Source: Eopsaltria australis
Taxonomy: Eukaryota > Chordata > Aves > Passeriformes > Petroicidae
Length of the DNA: 64,000 bases
NCBI GenBank assembly: GCA_034509425.1
Contig: JAVTVJ010000342.1
Location: 1,054,001-1,118,000, forward strand
Direction: 5' to 3'
Part shown: piece by piece, positions 13,601-24,900 of the stretch
Layout: every line of letters begins with the position of its first letter
How positions within the stretch are numbered: position 1 is the first letter of the stretch
The notes under the pieces: generated by a model
What the model saw: only the letters and a program-made list of their open reading frames with translations
What the model was told of the DNA's origin: nothing
Database searches by the model: none
Program-made: the position numbers and the translations under genes

Positions 13601-15461
13601 CAAGTGTTAATTGTCTAATGCAGTAACTTTGCTCTCAAGACATCTTGGCTATTTGGTATAAAGTACAAATTTACGGTATTCTGATAATTTCTAGACAACT
13701 GTTTCATAGTTCATAATAGAAAGTGATTAATCAATAATTCAGGAGCTATGAGTTGGTATGGGAAGTGCAAGAACAGGTATGGAGAGAATATCATTAAAGG
13801 GGGCCAATAAAAGAGTAAAATACACAGGAACAGAAGTATAATCATGTGGATTCTAAAAAGCAGCCAGCACTCAATTTGACATGCAGTGGATGTCAGCTTT
13901 GCAAATGAAACACTGGAAGCTTCCTTAGCAATGAATATAAAAATGCAAAGATCAGTTATGCAGAAAAAGGAAATTAAAAAGTAACTTTTATACATAGGTG
14001 TGATTAAAATCGTCGGGTAGTTTTTAATCCTCTTGGGACAGGTTTTCTGCTGTGTCATTTATTGGTGATAGACTTTGCCCTTAGGATTCACTCCAAGCTT
14101 CAAGGAATTATAATTCACACAGTGAATAATTTTTTGTTGAAACTTAGAGACAAGCAGCATGAAAACTGCTCCTCCTGGGATCCGAGAGGCTGGGGATGGG
14201 GAGGAGAAGAAAAGAATGGCTTCATTTGCAGCTAACATTGTAGTGCCATAAAGGGCCCTGAGAATATCACACTGGAATAGATTTTCAGGGAATTTGCAAT
14301 GAGATTTAGTGCAGCAAAGAGAAGGCACAATACAGGCAGTATGGAGCACTTCATCTTACAGTGTAAGATATTCCCAGCACTTGAAATGGATGCTTGCTGC
14401 AGGGCAGGTGATTCTAGGCACAGAATAGGCCTGAAGGTTGCTCCAGTCCAACCTGGAGCATTCAATGGTGGAACAGTTTATGTTGGAGTACCATAAACTT
14501 ATTCTCCCACATTCTGTAATCCCATTTCCTACAGCAGGTCCTTCCTGGGGAAGGCTGCCTCGATTTTGAAATGATTTTGAGTTCCTGAATTGTTTCGTGT
14601 GAGTATCTCTTCTTTTGCACCAAGACACTGGAAAAATAAAGGTTTAACAGGTGCCTCTGTGGAGCTCTGAGCTGAACTGTGGTGGAGAACCTGCCCTGTT
14701 ACTGAGTGTGAAAGGTGTTCTCAGTTACATCTCCATAGTTGTTCTATGCTTCAGGACAGTTGTTTTGATACTTGTCCTGGTTTAGAGGAAATATTTAGGA
14801 GGAACAGACATGGAGGACACATGCATTTAAGAAGCTCAGAGTCTGATTGCTTTCTCATTTGGCAGAAATGACAAAGGGAATTAGATCTCCAGTAGCCTAT
14901 TTTGTACCCCAGTGTTGCCTGTAAGCACACAGGACAGCTGAGCATTAATTCCAACACTTGTATTCATGGCAAGATGAAGGGAAGAGCTGGCTCACTCCTG
15001 TGTCAGAAACATTCGAGGTGGGAGGCAGGGAAAAAACCATTAGAGCACAGCTATTGCTCAGGAGCTGTTTTCTGATGGGGATTGTTAACATCCCAAGGAT
15101 TAGGTAGCTGGCTATTTTTAGATGCCTGTAACTTTTAGAGGCAATTTGAAGCAGTGGATATCACCCAGGGCATGTTTTTTGTGCTGTCAGAGCAGCGCCG
15201 TGAGATAAGGAGGATTTCTCTCAGTTTGGAATCCTTAATTTCCTTCAGGACAGGAACTGCATAAATTCAGACTTGCACATTATGACCTCCCTGTCAAACA
15301 GCCTGTGAACTGCTCCCTGAGAAGGAGCCAGCTGGGCTCTTAGTGGAGTGGCAAGAAGGGAGGAATTGGCACCAACTGCAGCAGCAACAAGAAGGTACTT
15401 TCAGAGATGTCCATTTGGTTTCTCTGTCCTGCGGGACTGACATGAACAGAAATAAAGGTTA
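7700..15461. other. Unique non-coding sequence
   Basis: No gene or transposon is recognised. The stretch holds simple A-rich tracts (for example an AATAAAA-like run at about 8,210-8,230) and poly-A or poly-T runs near 10,826, 12,297, 12,436 and 13,031. A T/G-rich low-complexity patch lies at about 11,898-11,945. A perfect 8-bp hairpin (ATGGAACC, 4-5 base loop, GGTTCCAT) sits at about 10,739-10,760. Open frames are at most 142 codons and unlike any family I know. Confidence 0.6.
15457..15461. repeat. Target-site duplication, left copy
   Basis: GGTTA immediately left of the solo LTR, identical to the right copy at 15,981-15,985. A 5-bp duplication fits retroviral integration. Confidence 0.85.
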
Positions 15462-15980
15462 TGATGTGGTTTACAGTGGGATGGGGAGGAAAATCTGCAA
15501 AAAAACAAAAGGGAAACCCCAGAGGTTGAGATAAAACGTTTAATAATTAAAATAAAATACTGTAGTAATAATAATAATAATAGTAATGAAAAGGGAGACA
15601 ACAAAAAGAGAGAGAAGAATAAAACCTAAGTAAGGCAAATGATGCATTCACCACCCACTGGCCAGTGCCCAGCCCATCCCCAGGCAGGGGCTGGTGCCTC
15701 CTGGCCAGCTCCTCCCAGTTTACACACTGGCCATGTGGGATGGAATCTGCCTCTGGCCAGCTCAGCTCAGGTGTCCTGGTCATGCTCCCTCCTCCTCCTG
15801 CATTTTCTCACTGGCAGAGCATGGAAAACTGAGAAATCCTTGACTCAGCATAAGCTCAGCTTAGCAACAACCAAAAACATCAGTGTCTTATCAACATTAT
15901 TCTCCTAATAAATCCAAAATACGGCATGGTACCCACTACCTGGAAGAAAATTAACTCTTATCCCAGCCAAAACCAGGACA
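15462..15980 (-). mobile_element. Solo LTR of an avian endogenous retrovirus
   Basis: Read on the minus strand the element starts TGTCCTGGTTTTGGCTGGGA at 15,980 and continues with the AGTTAATTTTCTTCC block. I recognise this 5' end from a common bird LTR family, probably ERVL-class. It ends at 15,462 in TAAACCACATCA, so it keeps the TG...CA form of an LTR. A 5-bp direct repeat, GGTTA, flanks it exactly (15,457-15,461 and 15,981-15,985). No internal retroviral region is present, so it is a solo LTR left by recombination. The TATA region appears decayed: the minus strand reads CAGTGTGTAAACTGGG at about 15,715-15,730. An ATTAAA variant poly(A) signal lies near 15,539-15,544. The 3' end seems shortened compared with the family as I remember it. 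A TAA trinucleotide run (about 15,564-15,582) lies inside. Family naming is from memory; the boundaries and target duplication are seen directly. Confidence 0.85.
15564..15582. repeat. TAA trinucleotide microsatellite
   Basis: A short run of TAA units (with an AGTAAT interruption on the right) inside the solo LTR. Such tracts are often length-variable. Confidence 0.8.
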
Positions 15981-15985
15981 GGTTA
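15981..15985. repeat. Target-site duplication, right copy
   Basis: GGTTA immediately right of the solo LTR, matching 15,457-15,461. Confidence 0.85.
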
Positions 15986-18900
15986 GAACCAAGGGAGGAA
16001 TACACGTTTTTGGCTAAATCAAAGATGCAGGGTATCTAAGGAAATATTTAAAATTTGAATTTAAAATGGTGGGAGGATCAAGTAAACTGATAAAGTCTCA
16101 CTTCCTGATGGCACTGTGATCTCCTAAGATGACAGTGAAATAGCAAATAGCAGGACCTGGCCCCCTCTTCAGATGCTGTCACTGTCATGATGCATAATCA
16201 TGTGGTAGTTGTAGACAAAAGAAAACCAGAGAATAGAATTGCTCCAGCTCCCCTGCCCTGTTCTCTGAGCAATGGAATACAAACCAATCCCAGAAACAGC
16301 ACTCCTTGGATTTATAATGGCCTGAGTGGAAGCAGAGTTTGGTCCCTGCTGGGTAGTAAGAAATGCCATGTTAATGACTCCTGCCTTTGTGGTGTTTGCT
16401 GGCCCTGCACATCTCAGCCTCAAGCAGGAATGGTTTCTGCATCCAGCACTGCCTTTGGGAACCTCCAGCTGGTGACACACAGAATTACCTCCAAAGAAAA
16501 CAGAGTTAAGCTGATATCAGGGTCTCAGAAGTGCTCCTTTTAATTTTGGCCACACCTGCTTTATTTTGGGCTGATTTTAAGTTCTCCAAGCAGCACAAAG
16601 TAATTGAATTGTATCAGAAGAACTTCAGTTCTGGTACAGACTGGTCACAACACTCAGCTTGATCTGGCTTTGACGTGACTTGGACAGAATTGTTTGCTCA
16701 GGCATCAAAACAAATCTGGCTTGACTTTCAAATGTTAAGTGGAGCTTAGTTTTATAAAACATGGCTTATTACTTGTGAGATCAGGCAACTTGAGCTGAAG
16801 CTGCATTCAGGCTGAGTAGGAAACCACCAGAGCTCTTCCTGCGTTTTTGCTGGAGCTGCTGCATCTCACATGAGATCACTTAAGGCAGAAGCACACTGCT
16901 TTCTTTTCCTCAAATGTGTGGTCTAAAATGGAATTCAAAAACTTGTCCTACAGGAGTTTTAGCAAACTGGAGAGGTGAATCCAGGCCCTGCAAGCTTTGG
17001 TGTAGTGTCCAACCACCAGAATGTGCCCTTCCAGAACCATGAGTAAAGCTTTGCCTGAGTAGATGTGGGAACAGCTCACAACCACAGATCAGAGAATTGA
17101 AAAATGTTTCAAGGGCAAGAAATTCACCCTTTTGATGATGAAAAATCGTCATCACATTTGCTGAACTTTCTTTGAAAAGAATAGGTTATTAGATTTGATT
17201 TTCTGATGTTTATGTTGTCATCCTTTCATTTCTGTTTGTTTTTTTTCTTTTGGCAAGGCTCTGTGGTTTTCCCCCATTAAAAACAAACTAGCCAACAAAA
17301 AACACACAAAAGCCCACAACAACAGAAAGCCACTAAATTGGAAATACTGGAAAGTAATTCAGGAGTTACAGGGTTTGTCTCCTGGAGATGAGTTCCTTTT
17401 TAATATCCCATAGAACTTTCAAGTTAAATACACTTGAACAGCACTTGGCCCTTGTTGTTCTACTAATGGCAATTGATTCTCAAACACACACAAATCTATA
17501 CTATGGTGAAAGCTCTGCAGCATCCCAAAATGTTTCCCTTGAATTGCAGTACCTGAAGCACTCCAGAGTTTAAATCAAAATGTAATTATTTTCTTCTTCA
17601 TAAATCAGCATCTGTGAAGATAGCATCAGCTTGTGGAAGAAGCAGCTGTGCAGCCATTCATCTTCTGAAGAGACAGAGTGTCCTAATGGCTGGTTCAGAA
17701 GTTGGTTACTCCTGGGACCACTTGGAGGCCACTGGTTTTGTGCAGAGCAGGGGTGCATTTTGCTGCAGTGAAAGAACATAACCTCACAGTCACACAGACC
17801 TCTGAAGTGTTCACCAGGTGATTCCAACAGATAAAGTATTTAATCTGTGTGCAGATGTAACTGCCTTCCCCCTTTACCTGTAACACATGGGAAGGTGTTT
17901 TCTGTTCCTGCTGTGAGAGTGGTCCTGTGAAAGGCACAGGGAGCCTGAGAAGCAGATAAAATACCTCATTTTGGGGTTTCTGTTCTCAAACTCAACACTC
18001 TCTGTGGTGTAGGGGTTGAGCTTGGACTGTGAATGCACTCTTCAATTGCAGTAGGGCTCACCTGGGATGCACAAAACTTAATCCTGTTCTATACCAGAAA
18101 TATTCAAAACCTGGTTTACTTTTTGAAAGGTACCAAACTTTGAAAGCAGGGCCCATGATGGTTGTTCTCAAGCTTCATGCTTTGAAATGTGTTCCATGTC
18201 ATAATTAGCTTTGTGCGTGCCCACGTAGCATCTGCTTTTAATTAGAGAATTCCATATGGATTTTTATGTACACTCAAGCTAACACAAGACACATGGGCTT
18301 GAGGAGGGTGAATTTTTGGGCTTTGGATGCGGCAGAGTCTAAGCCCAAAGGTACAACAAATCAAGGCTTGTTTAACATGATTGCTGTGTGACCTGGCTTT
18401 AGCCAACTGTTCTGGTTTGGAGCAAACATGAAATGCAGGTTTTGAGCCTGAATGGAAACCAGGAACAGCAAGAAGAGAATTCTTGTGCTGTGAGGTAACT
18501 GGGAGTGTCTCTGCTGCTCCATTCCTACATGTCTGTTTCTTCTCTAAGATTATCAGAAATAAAATCTTAAAATTGCCTGTAGACCCTTAGCATCTGTCCT
18601 GGAGAAGTGCATGCATCTGCAGAAGGAAGCTACTACTGCCACCATAGTCTCTGGCTGAACTGTGTGTATTCATGGTTGTGGACTTGGAAAAATGTTCTGA
18701 TCCTGGCAAAACAAATGGGTTCTGAGAGCCTGGACATCAAGCTGCAACTGCTGGCCATTGCTCTCTAATGAAAACAGTGTTAGAAGCCTATAAATCTTCT
18801 CAAAATGCAGTTATTGCCAGCACAGCACAAGTAGATCAAGTTGCCTCTGAGTGTGCTCATGGGCTGAAAACAAATTCTCTATGGAAATACCTTTCATCAG

Positions 18901-21601
18901 GCTTGAACTTCCAGTTCTCATCTGTGGCTCTGCTTTGCATTCAGCAAAACGCTGGTGCTGTCACAGGCCCTGCATCCATGGCATCAGTCTTGTGTGGCTT
19001 CCCAGTTTGTCATCCCTCCACTTCCTCTGGCTGCAAAGCAAATCCTGATTCCAGAGCAGGTGTCCCTAGAGGCTGCTCCTGCTGCTTCAGAAGCTGTGAT
19101 CCCCCCTCTCACTGACCACATCCTTTCCTTACTCCTAAACTAAGCCTTTGCCAGCTGCTCTTAAGCAGCTGGAATGTTTTGCTCTCTGTAGTCCTTGGCA
19201 TTGGTAGTGAAGCCCTGACAGGAACCCAGCAGTGCTGGGGCCATCCAGTGAGGTCCTGCCTGGCTGAGCCATGGCTGCTGTCAGTTCAGCCACCTGCTTT
19301 TTACAGGATTTGTAGGAAATGTCTCATCCACACACGAGCATTATCAAGGATGCAAAGGGGAACACTCGCAGGAGCTGAAGTGTGCTCCTGCCTCCATCTG
19401 GTTGCCTCTTCTGCCTATAAATGCTGCTCCTATCCAGAGGATGGCCTGTCTTCCCTCATTTGAGCCTCTCTGTGAGATGGCTCCTGCTCTGCTTTATTTA
19501 CTGCATGCTATTCACACCTTGTTCTGCTTAGAGAAGTATTGATTTCCTCCTGGGCTTTTCTGTGGTACTCATCATTTCGAGATGAGTGTTTCACGAATGC
19601 TAATTGATCCTCAGCGTGCCCATTTAGGTGACAGGATGCTGGGCATTCTCCCTCTCCAGATGAAGAGCTGAGACTCAGATTGAATTAAAAAAAAAAAAAA
19701 AATTAGAGGCAGCTCATTTCTGCTTGCCTAATTTGATGTGACACTGCCCTGGCTCGTCACAGCAGCTCAGATGCTGAGAGCCTGCAGTGCAGTGACCCAG
19801 CTGCAGCTGTGAGCACTTGGGGCTCTGCCTTGCAGACCCAGAGCTCTCAGGATGCCCAGAAATGAGCAATGTGATGAGTGGCTCCTGTGGGAAATGTGGT
19901 TAAAACCCTGCACTTGATCAGTAGGAGCTCAGAGCAGCAATTAGAATCTGTGTGCTCTGGGACAGGAGGGGCTGCCTTGGCCAATGGAAAATCCTTTCTC
20001 TCATTGCTCCCCACTCTTGCAAGCTCCACTTAACCCCTCGTGACCCACAGCCAGGTCTCCTGTTCCATAATTCCTAACTTTTCTGCTCCCTCTGACAGCA
20101 ACCATATTTCTTTCCCAAATTTCCCAACTACCATAATTAACTTGAACTCAGAGCAATTTTCATTATCGTTAGAACTTGTTGCCGGGTTTCTTCAAAGCAA
20201 TGCTCTCTGTCTGTACTTTTTATTAAAACCTGAAATGTAAAGCCCTATAGTGAGCCTTGGGTGGGGATGGGAATATAAATCTTGTCTCCTGAACCCAAGC
20301 TGAGAGTTGTCTACATTGTGTAGCCTTGCTGTGACCCAGAATTACTGCAATGCAAAACTAATCCAGCACCAACTACTGCTGAAATATGCTGCAAATCCAC
20401 ACAAAATACCTGATTTCAGGAACAAGGTAGTTGTTATCAGTGTAGCCTTTTTTTTCTTCTTCTGGTGCACTGGCTTTGCTTAGCCTTTTTAGTATTATGT
20501 TCATACTTTAAACAGGAAATAAAACTGAAGCTCTAAATAAGGTGTTCCCTGTAAGAAGGGAGCTAGGGCAGCCCTTACACACAAACAAACCCTATTCAGA
20601 GCAGCTAGTTTTGCAGGCAGGTGCTGTGTTCACCCCAAAGAGTGGTTTCAGGGGTGTTGTTGAGCAGCACAGAAAGGTGTCAGTGCTTAACGGTGTTGTC
20701 CCCCCAGTTATGTAACTGGGGCAAAGGAGCAGATTTGCTGCTCCCATCCTCATGAACCATTTGTGCTCCTCATGGGGCTGCTGTGCAGCTTTCTGAGAAG
20801 CTCTGGGGGACAGCCTGAGCTGTGGGGACAACAGCAGCAGTGGCTGCAGAGCAGGACTGAGGGCAGCAGGGCAGTGAGAAGAGTCTCTTGCTGCTTCTAA
20901 CAAGCTTTTGCTAAAGGATGTTTGTTCCTCTGTTTCTTGAGCATTTACTCCAAGATTAATTGAGGTGCATCATCTGAGGCTTAGACTTCTAATGCCTGTT
21001 TAGATGAAAACAAAACTTTTTATGGCTTTTTAGAGTTTCTCTCCTTTCCTCCTAAATAGCAAACCCTAGGTCAGTGTCTTTTGATATGAATAAAGGATAA
21101 ATCTTTAGCAACTGCAGTCTGCAGAATTTCTGACATTAAGAATGGCTGGCTGTTACCAGTGGAGGCTGCTTTCTTGCTTTGGATGTATATCACAGGAAGA
21201 AAGCTGCTGGTAGCATTTAATTGCTGCAACATACCATAATGCCCCTCCTTTCCCTCCTTTCTCATCTGTGCAACGATTGTACTTGAAAAGTATTTATAGT
21301 CAAGAAAAAAAATAAATGAGAGACCCTCTGTGCAGCCTGTCACTTCCCTGAGACTTTGGGAAAAGGATATCTGCTTCTTTACTTGGGAGGACTCTAAATT
21401 GGCCATCTGCTAAAAGACCAGGGACCACAGTTGCACACTGGTGTTTGTGGAAGCAGAAATCTCTTCTTTCTGGGCACCTAATGATGCCTGAAGGATTTTT
21501 TGCTTTTTCTCCTAAATATGTTTTACACAGTTCTCTGTATCCACAAGTGTTAGCATGCACACTTGTGATGCTTTAGGTGATAACTCAGCCTGGTTTCTTG
21601 G
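15986..21601. other. Unique non-coding sequence
   Basis: No gene or transposon is recognised. A T-rich block followed by an A-rich block (about 17,232-17,330) could fold weakly. A 16-base A run lies at about 19,686-19,702. A 9-bp perfect inverted repeat (CACAAGTGT, 8-base loop, ACACTTGTG) lies at 21,542-21,567, just left of the next LTR. Open frames do not exceed about 118 codons and show nothing familiar. Confidence 0.55.
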
Positions 21602-21930
21602 TGTCCTGCAGGCCAGGAGACCAAACACCCCAGAGCTGGAGAGTCAGAGACCAAACACTCTATTGTCATAAGAACTCAAGGTCCCCTGGCAGGACAGATT
21701 CTGTAAACTAGAAGTGAGCCCAGCCCAGCCCCTTATTGGGCCCTCTCGTTGGATATGCTAATGAGCGAGGTCTTTAATTGTATACTTAACTGGGGGGAAG
21801 GACATTGTGATGCTGTCACCTGGGTGAAGCAATGCGTGGACTGGGATCCTATTAAATCCCAAGGTAAACGACCCCCAACCCTCTAACCCTGTCTAGTTTC
21901 TCATTTCCGAAGACCAGGGAAAAGGCATCG
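21602..21930 (+). mobile_element. ERVL-like solo LTR, probable
   Basis: The right end (CTCTAACCCTGTCTAG ... AAAAGGCATCG) aligns by eye with the 3' ends of two other LTRs in this window (41,265 on plus; 63,704 on minus), all finishing in AAGGCATC plus A or G. An ATTAAA poly(A)-type signal lies at 21,851-21,856, at roughly the position where the 41 kb copy has AATAAA. The left end is less certain: TGTCCTGCAGG at 21,602 is a plausible TG start. A 12-bp direct repeat, GAGACCAAACAC, occurs at 21,617-21,628 and 21,647-21,658. I found no target-site duplication and no internal region or primer-binding site to the right. The final base appears to have changed from the expected A to G. Confidence 0.6.
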
Positions 21931-24900
21931 CTATGACCTGCAGCAGGCTCTGAGGGGTCCCTGGGGTCTGTGGGGACCCTGGCACAGGTGTGGTGGCTCT
22001 TCCTGGGGAGCACAACCCGAGGGATGGGAGGAGGTGGAGGGTGCAGTGCTGCCACTGGGGCTGGAGCTGTGTCACTTCATGGCACCACCCTGGGTGGGGG
22101 AGATCTAGTTTTGATCTGGCTTTTCTCAAGAGTTCAGTGGAAGAAATACCATTGTCTCCAGAAGAGTATAGAAATTCTTGCACCTTATGGGGCACTGGCC
22201 AGCGCTGTCCATGTGGTTATGAATGCAAATCCTTTGCTTCTGAGAGGTCTGTAACATTTTTCCAAACACATGGGGCCAATCGAATTCCTTGGCATTATGT
22301 TGAAGAATCCCACTGCTTTCCCCCAGTGTCATACTCTGGTTTGTGTTTGGTTTTCCCAGAGTGTGCCCTTCCATGTAAATACAAAAAAAGGGGGTGGGAA
22401 AAGACTGGGATTTTCCAGCTGGGTTATTAGAGGAGAGCTGAAAGTGCTGTAGGAAATGCTGCTCTCTGGAAGCCTGGAGGGAAGGTTCAGCAGGAGGTCA
22501 CTGCGCAGCCCTGGGTGACACAAAGCTGGGTGACCTGGCTCTGTGTGAGCTTTGCTGCTGCTCCAGGGCTGCCTGGACACGGGGTGCTCACCCCAAACTG
22601 GCTTTGGGGGAGATTCTGCCAAGCAAGACACCTGCTTGGGTCCCTCTCATAGTCCATTTATTAACACACTGACCTTATTTGGTGCTGTGCTTTTAGGTTT
22701 CATCAGATTAACCACAGCATTACAGCACGTGGGGCTTTGGGACTGTTCTGGTTTTCCTTGAGAGCACTTTGTGTAAGAAGCTTTGAGATGTTGTTGCACA
22801 ACACAGAGTATTAGAATTGGATGAGGAGCTCTATCTCACTTTCCAGGCACTTTGTAGCCTTTTTTTCTCCACATAACTCAGCCCTGGGCACAGCATGAGA
22901 GCACTTTTCACCTGTAGATTTGCTAGCTTTGTTTCTCCAGCTTTCAATCCTAGCTTTTTCCTGTGGCCTGCTGCTCTGTTTGGCAGCTTTGGGTCAACAC
23001 TCTAAGGGCAGTTCCAGTCACCTGGGCAGCACAAGTGCTCCTGTGTGAACGCCTCTTTCAGGGTGTTTTCTTGTTGCTCCCAGGTTGCTGAGCTGCTGCC
23101 AGCCCATACCCCTGGGTGTGAAATGCAGGTTGTGCCCCACCTTTGGATGAGAACAGAAAGAGTAAAATGGTTTTTTTCCACAGCATTGAAAAGAATGGAT
23201 TTAATTCTGATAACTCTTCTTTTCCAAAAAGTAAGAAAAGCAGATGTATTTAGGGGCTTACAGGGTTTATTTTATTTTTTGGCCTGGTTGTAAGGATGAA
23301 GTAGGGAAGGAGAACGTGGAAGGAATGTTAAGAGAAAAGAGGGAGAGCAAAGCTTTTAGTAGACTTTTCCAACTGTCTTTACATTTCCAATACATCCAAT
23401 AAGTTTCTTATTTTAGAAGTCATTTTTTCTGAAGCCTAGGAAGAAGCATGTCCCCCATCCTTTCCCCTGAGATCATCTCCCAGTGGAACTGCTGTCTGAA
23501 AGCACTGTCCTCCCATTAACAGCCAGAAGTGAAATGCGGAACAGAGCTACAGGCAAACTCCATTCCCTTTGATTTTTTTTTCCAGGAGGCAAAACATAGC
23601 TGTCAGTGGCAGGAAGACAGCTGCCATATTGTGTTCTCTTCATTGTGGATTTACCCTGGGTAACTTCAACAATCCAGACTTAGGTTTTTAGCTGTGATTT
23701 CCAGTGAGAGAAGGGACATCTTTGGAATATGATTTATCCTCTCCTAAAACAGATAAACAGATGTCTGGGTGAGTTGAGATCACCCTTTTAAAAAACTTGT
23801 CTCTCCCCACTGACTGTAGAGGAAAGAGTGGAAGGAAGAGCTTTGGCTGTCTTCCAGGAACTCTCTTCCCTCATTTCAGACACTTGTCTCACATCTAGCA
23901 ACCCTTCCAGGTTGTTGTCAATGCCTCAAGCATCCCCCAGAAGCAACACTGGTGATATCCATTTGTACCTCTGGTGACAGGATGAGAGCAAGAAGAAATG
24001 CCTTTTCCTGATCTCTGGATGAGGTTTCTCCCTGGCAGCAAACACTCTGCTACTTCCATCGTGTTTCTCCTCCACCCAAAGCTCAACACATGCAATTTTG
24101 AGTTAACAGGTCTTCTTCAACTTCAGTTTTAGATAAATAAGAAACAAACAGAATTTCAAAACACAAACCAAAGGATTCAGACAAGCTTTTCTCCCCCTGT
24201 TCTCCTACACACATTGCAAAACTTCTCCAGCTTTGGAAAAGTTAGGGACAAAAGAGAAATGAAATTCCGCCTTCTGCCACTAACGTATTGAAGCTGGCAA
24301 AGCTTTGAAAATGGAACAGCTGAGACAGAAGGAGGAGAACAGAAAGGAGAATGGGAAGGAAACACAGTTCCTGCAGAATTTTCATGGCACTAAGACAAAG
24401 AAGAAGAAAATGCAGGAGGAAAAATGTCAAAACTCCAATTCTTCTTTTTTTAAAAGCAAGTGAAAGTGTCTTTTTCTTTTTCTGAAGCAAGTGGTTTCAC
24501 AAAAAAAGTTTGTATAAGGAGAAAGGAAAAATCAATAAAATAATTTTCTCTTTTTTTGCCTAGTTGTGACTGCTGTCACGTTAACAACCTACCATGGCAG
24601 TAGTTGTATTTGTATGCTGCTGCAGATGAGATGTCTGTATTTTTAATGGTTTTAGCTCCTTCCCCTACTGCATCTCAAGTGCTGTTACTGAGCATGTTGT
24701 GTTTAGAACGCTGGAACTTAGCAAAACAAAGAAGAAATCCATCTTTTCATGAGGCCTAGTGGGAAATGCTGCCATATTCAGGATTATTCATTTTTTTGGT
24801 GAGTTTTTCTATGTGTTGGATGCCTTGACAGACACCATCCTAGTCTGGAGTGAACTAACAGCATCAACACTTGGACAAAAGGAATTCTGAATTCAGTCTG

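Noticed and set aside
14390..14580. Stretch with CTCCAGTCCAACCTGGAG that suggested an old CR1
   Set aside because: Only a short inverted repeat is clear. The flanks do not follow the CR1 consensus.
14768..14800. TGTCCTGGTTTAGAGG, similar to the start of the solo LTR at 15,980
   Set aside because: Similarity stops after about 10 bases and no LTR end follows.
21990..22430. Longest open frame in the window, about 146 codons on plus
   Set aside because: No domain or familiar sequence, located in G-rich DNA beside an LTR. A frame of this length is expected by chance in 64 kb.
24242..24490. Leucine-rich 82-codon minus-strand frame that looks like a membrane protein
   Set aside because: It is the translation of purine-rich low-complexity DNA; the hydrophobicity is a composition effect.
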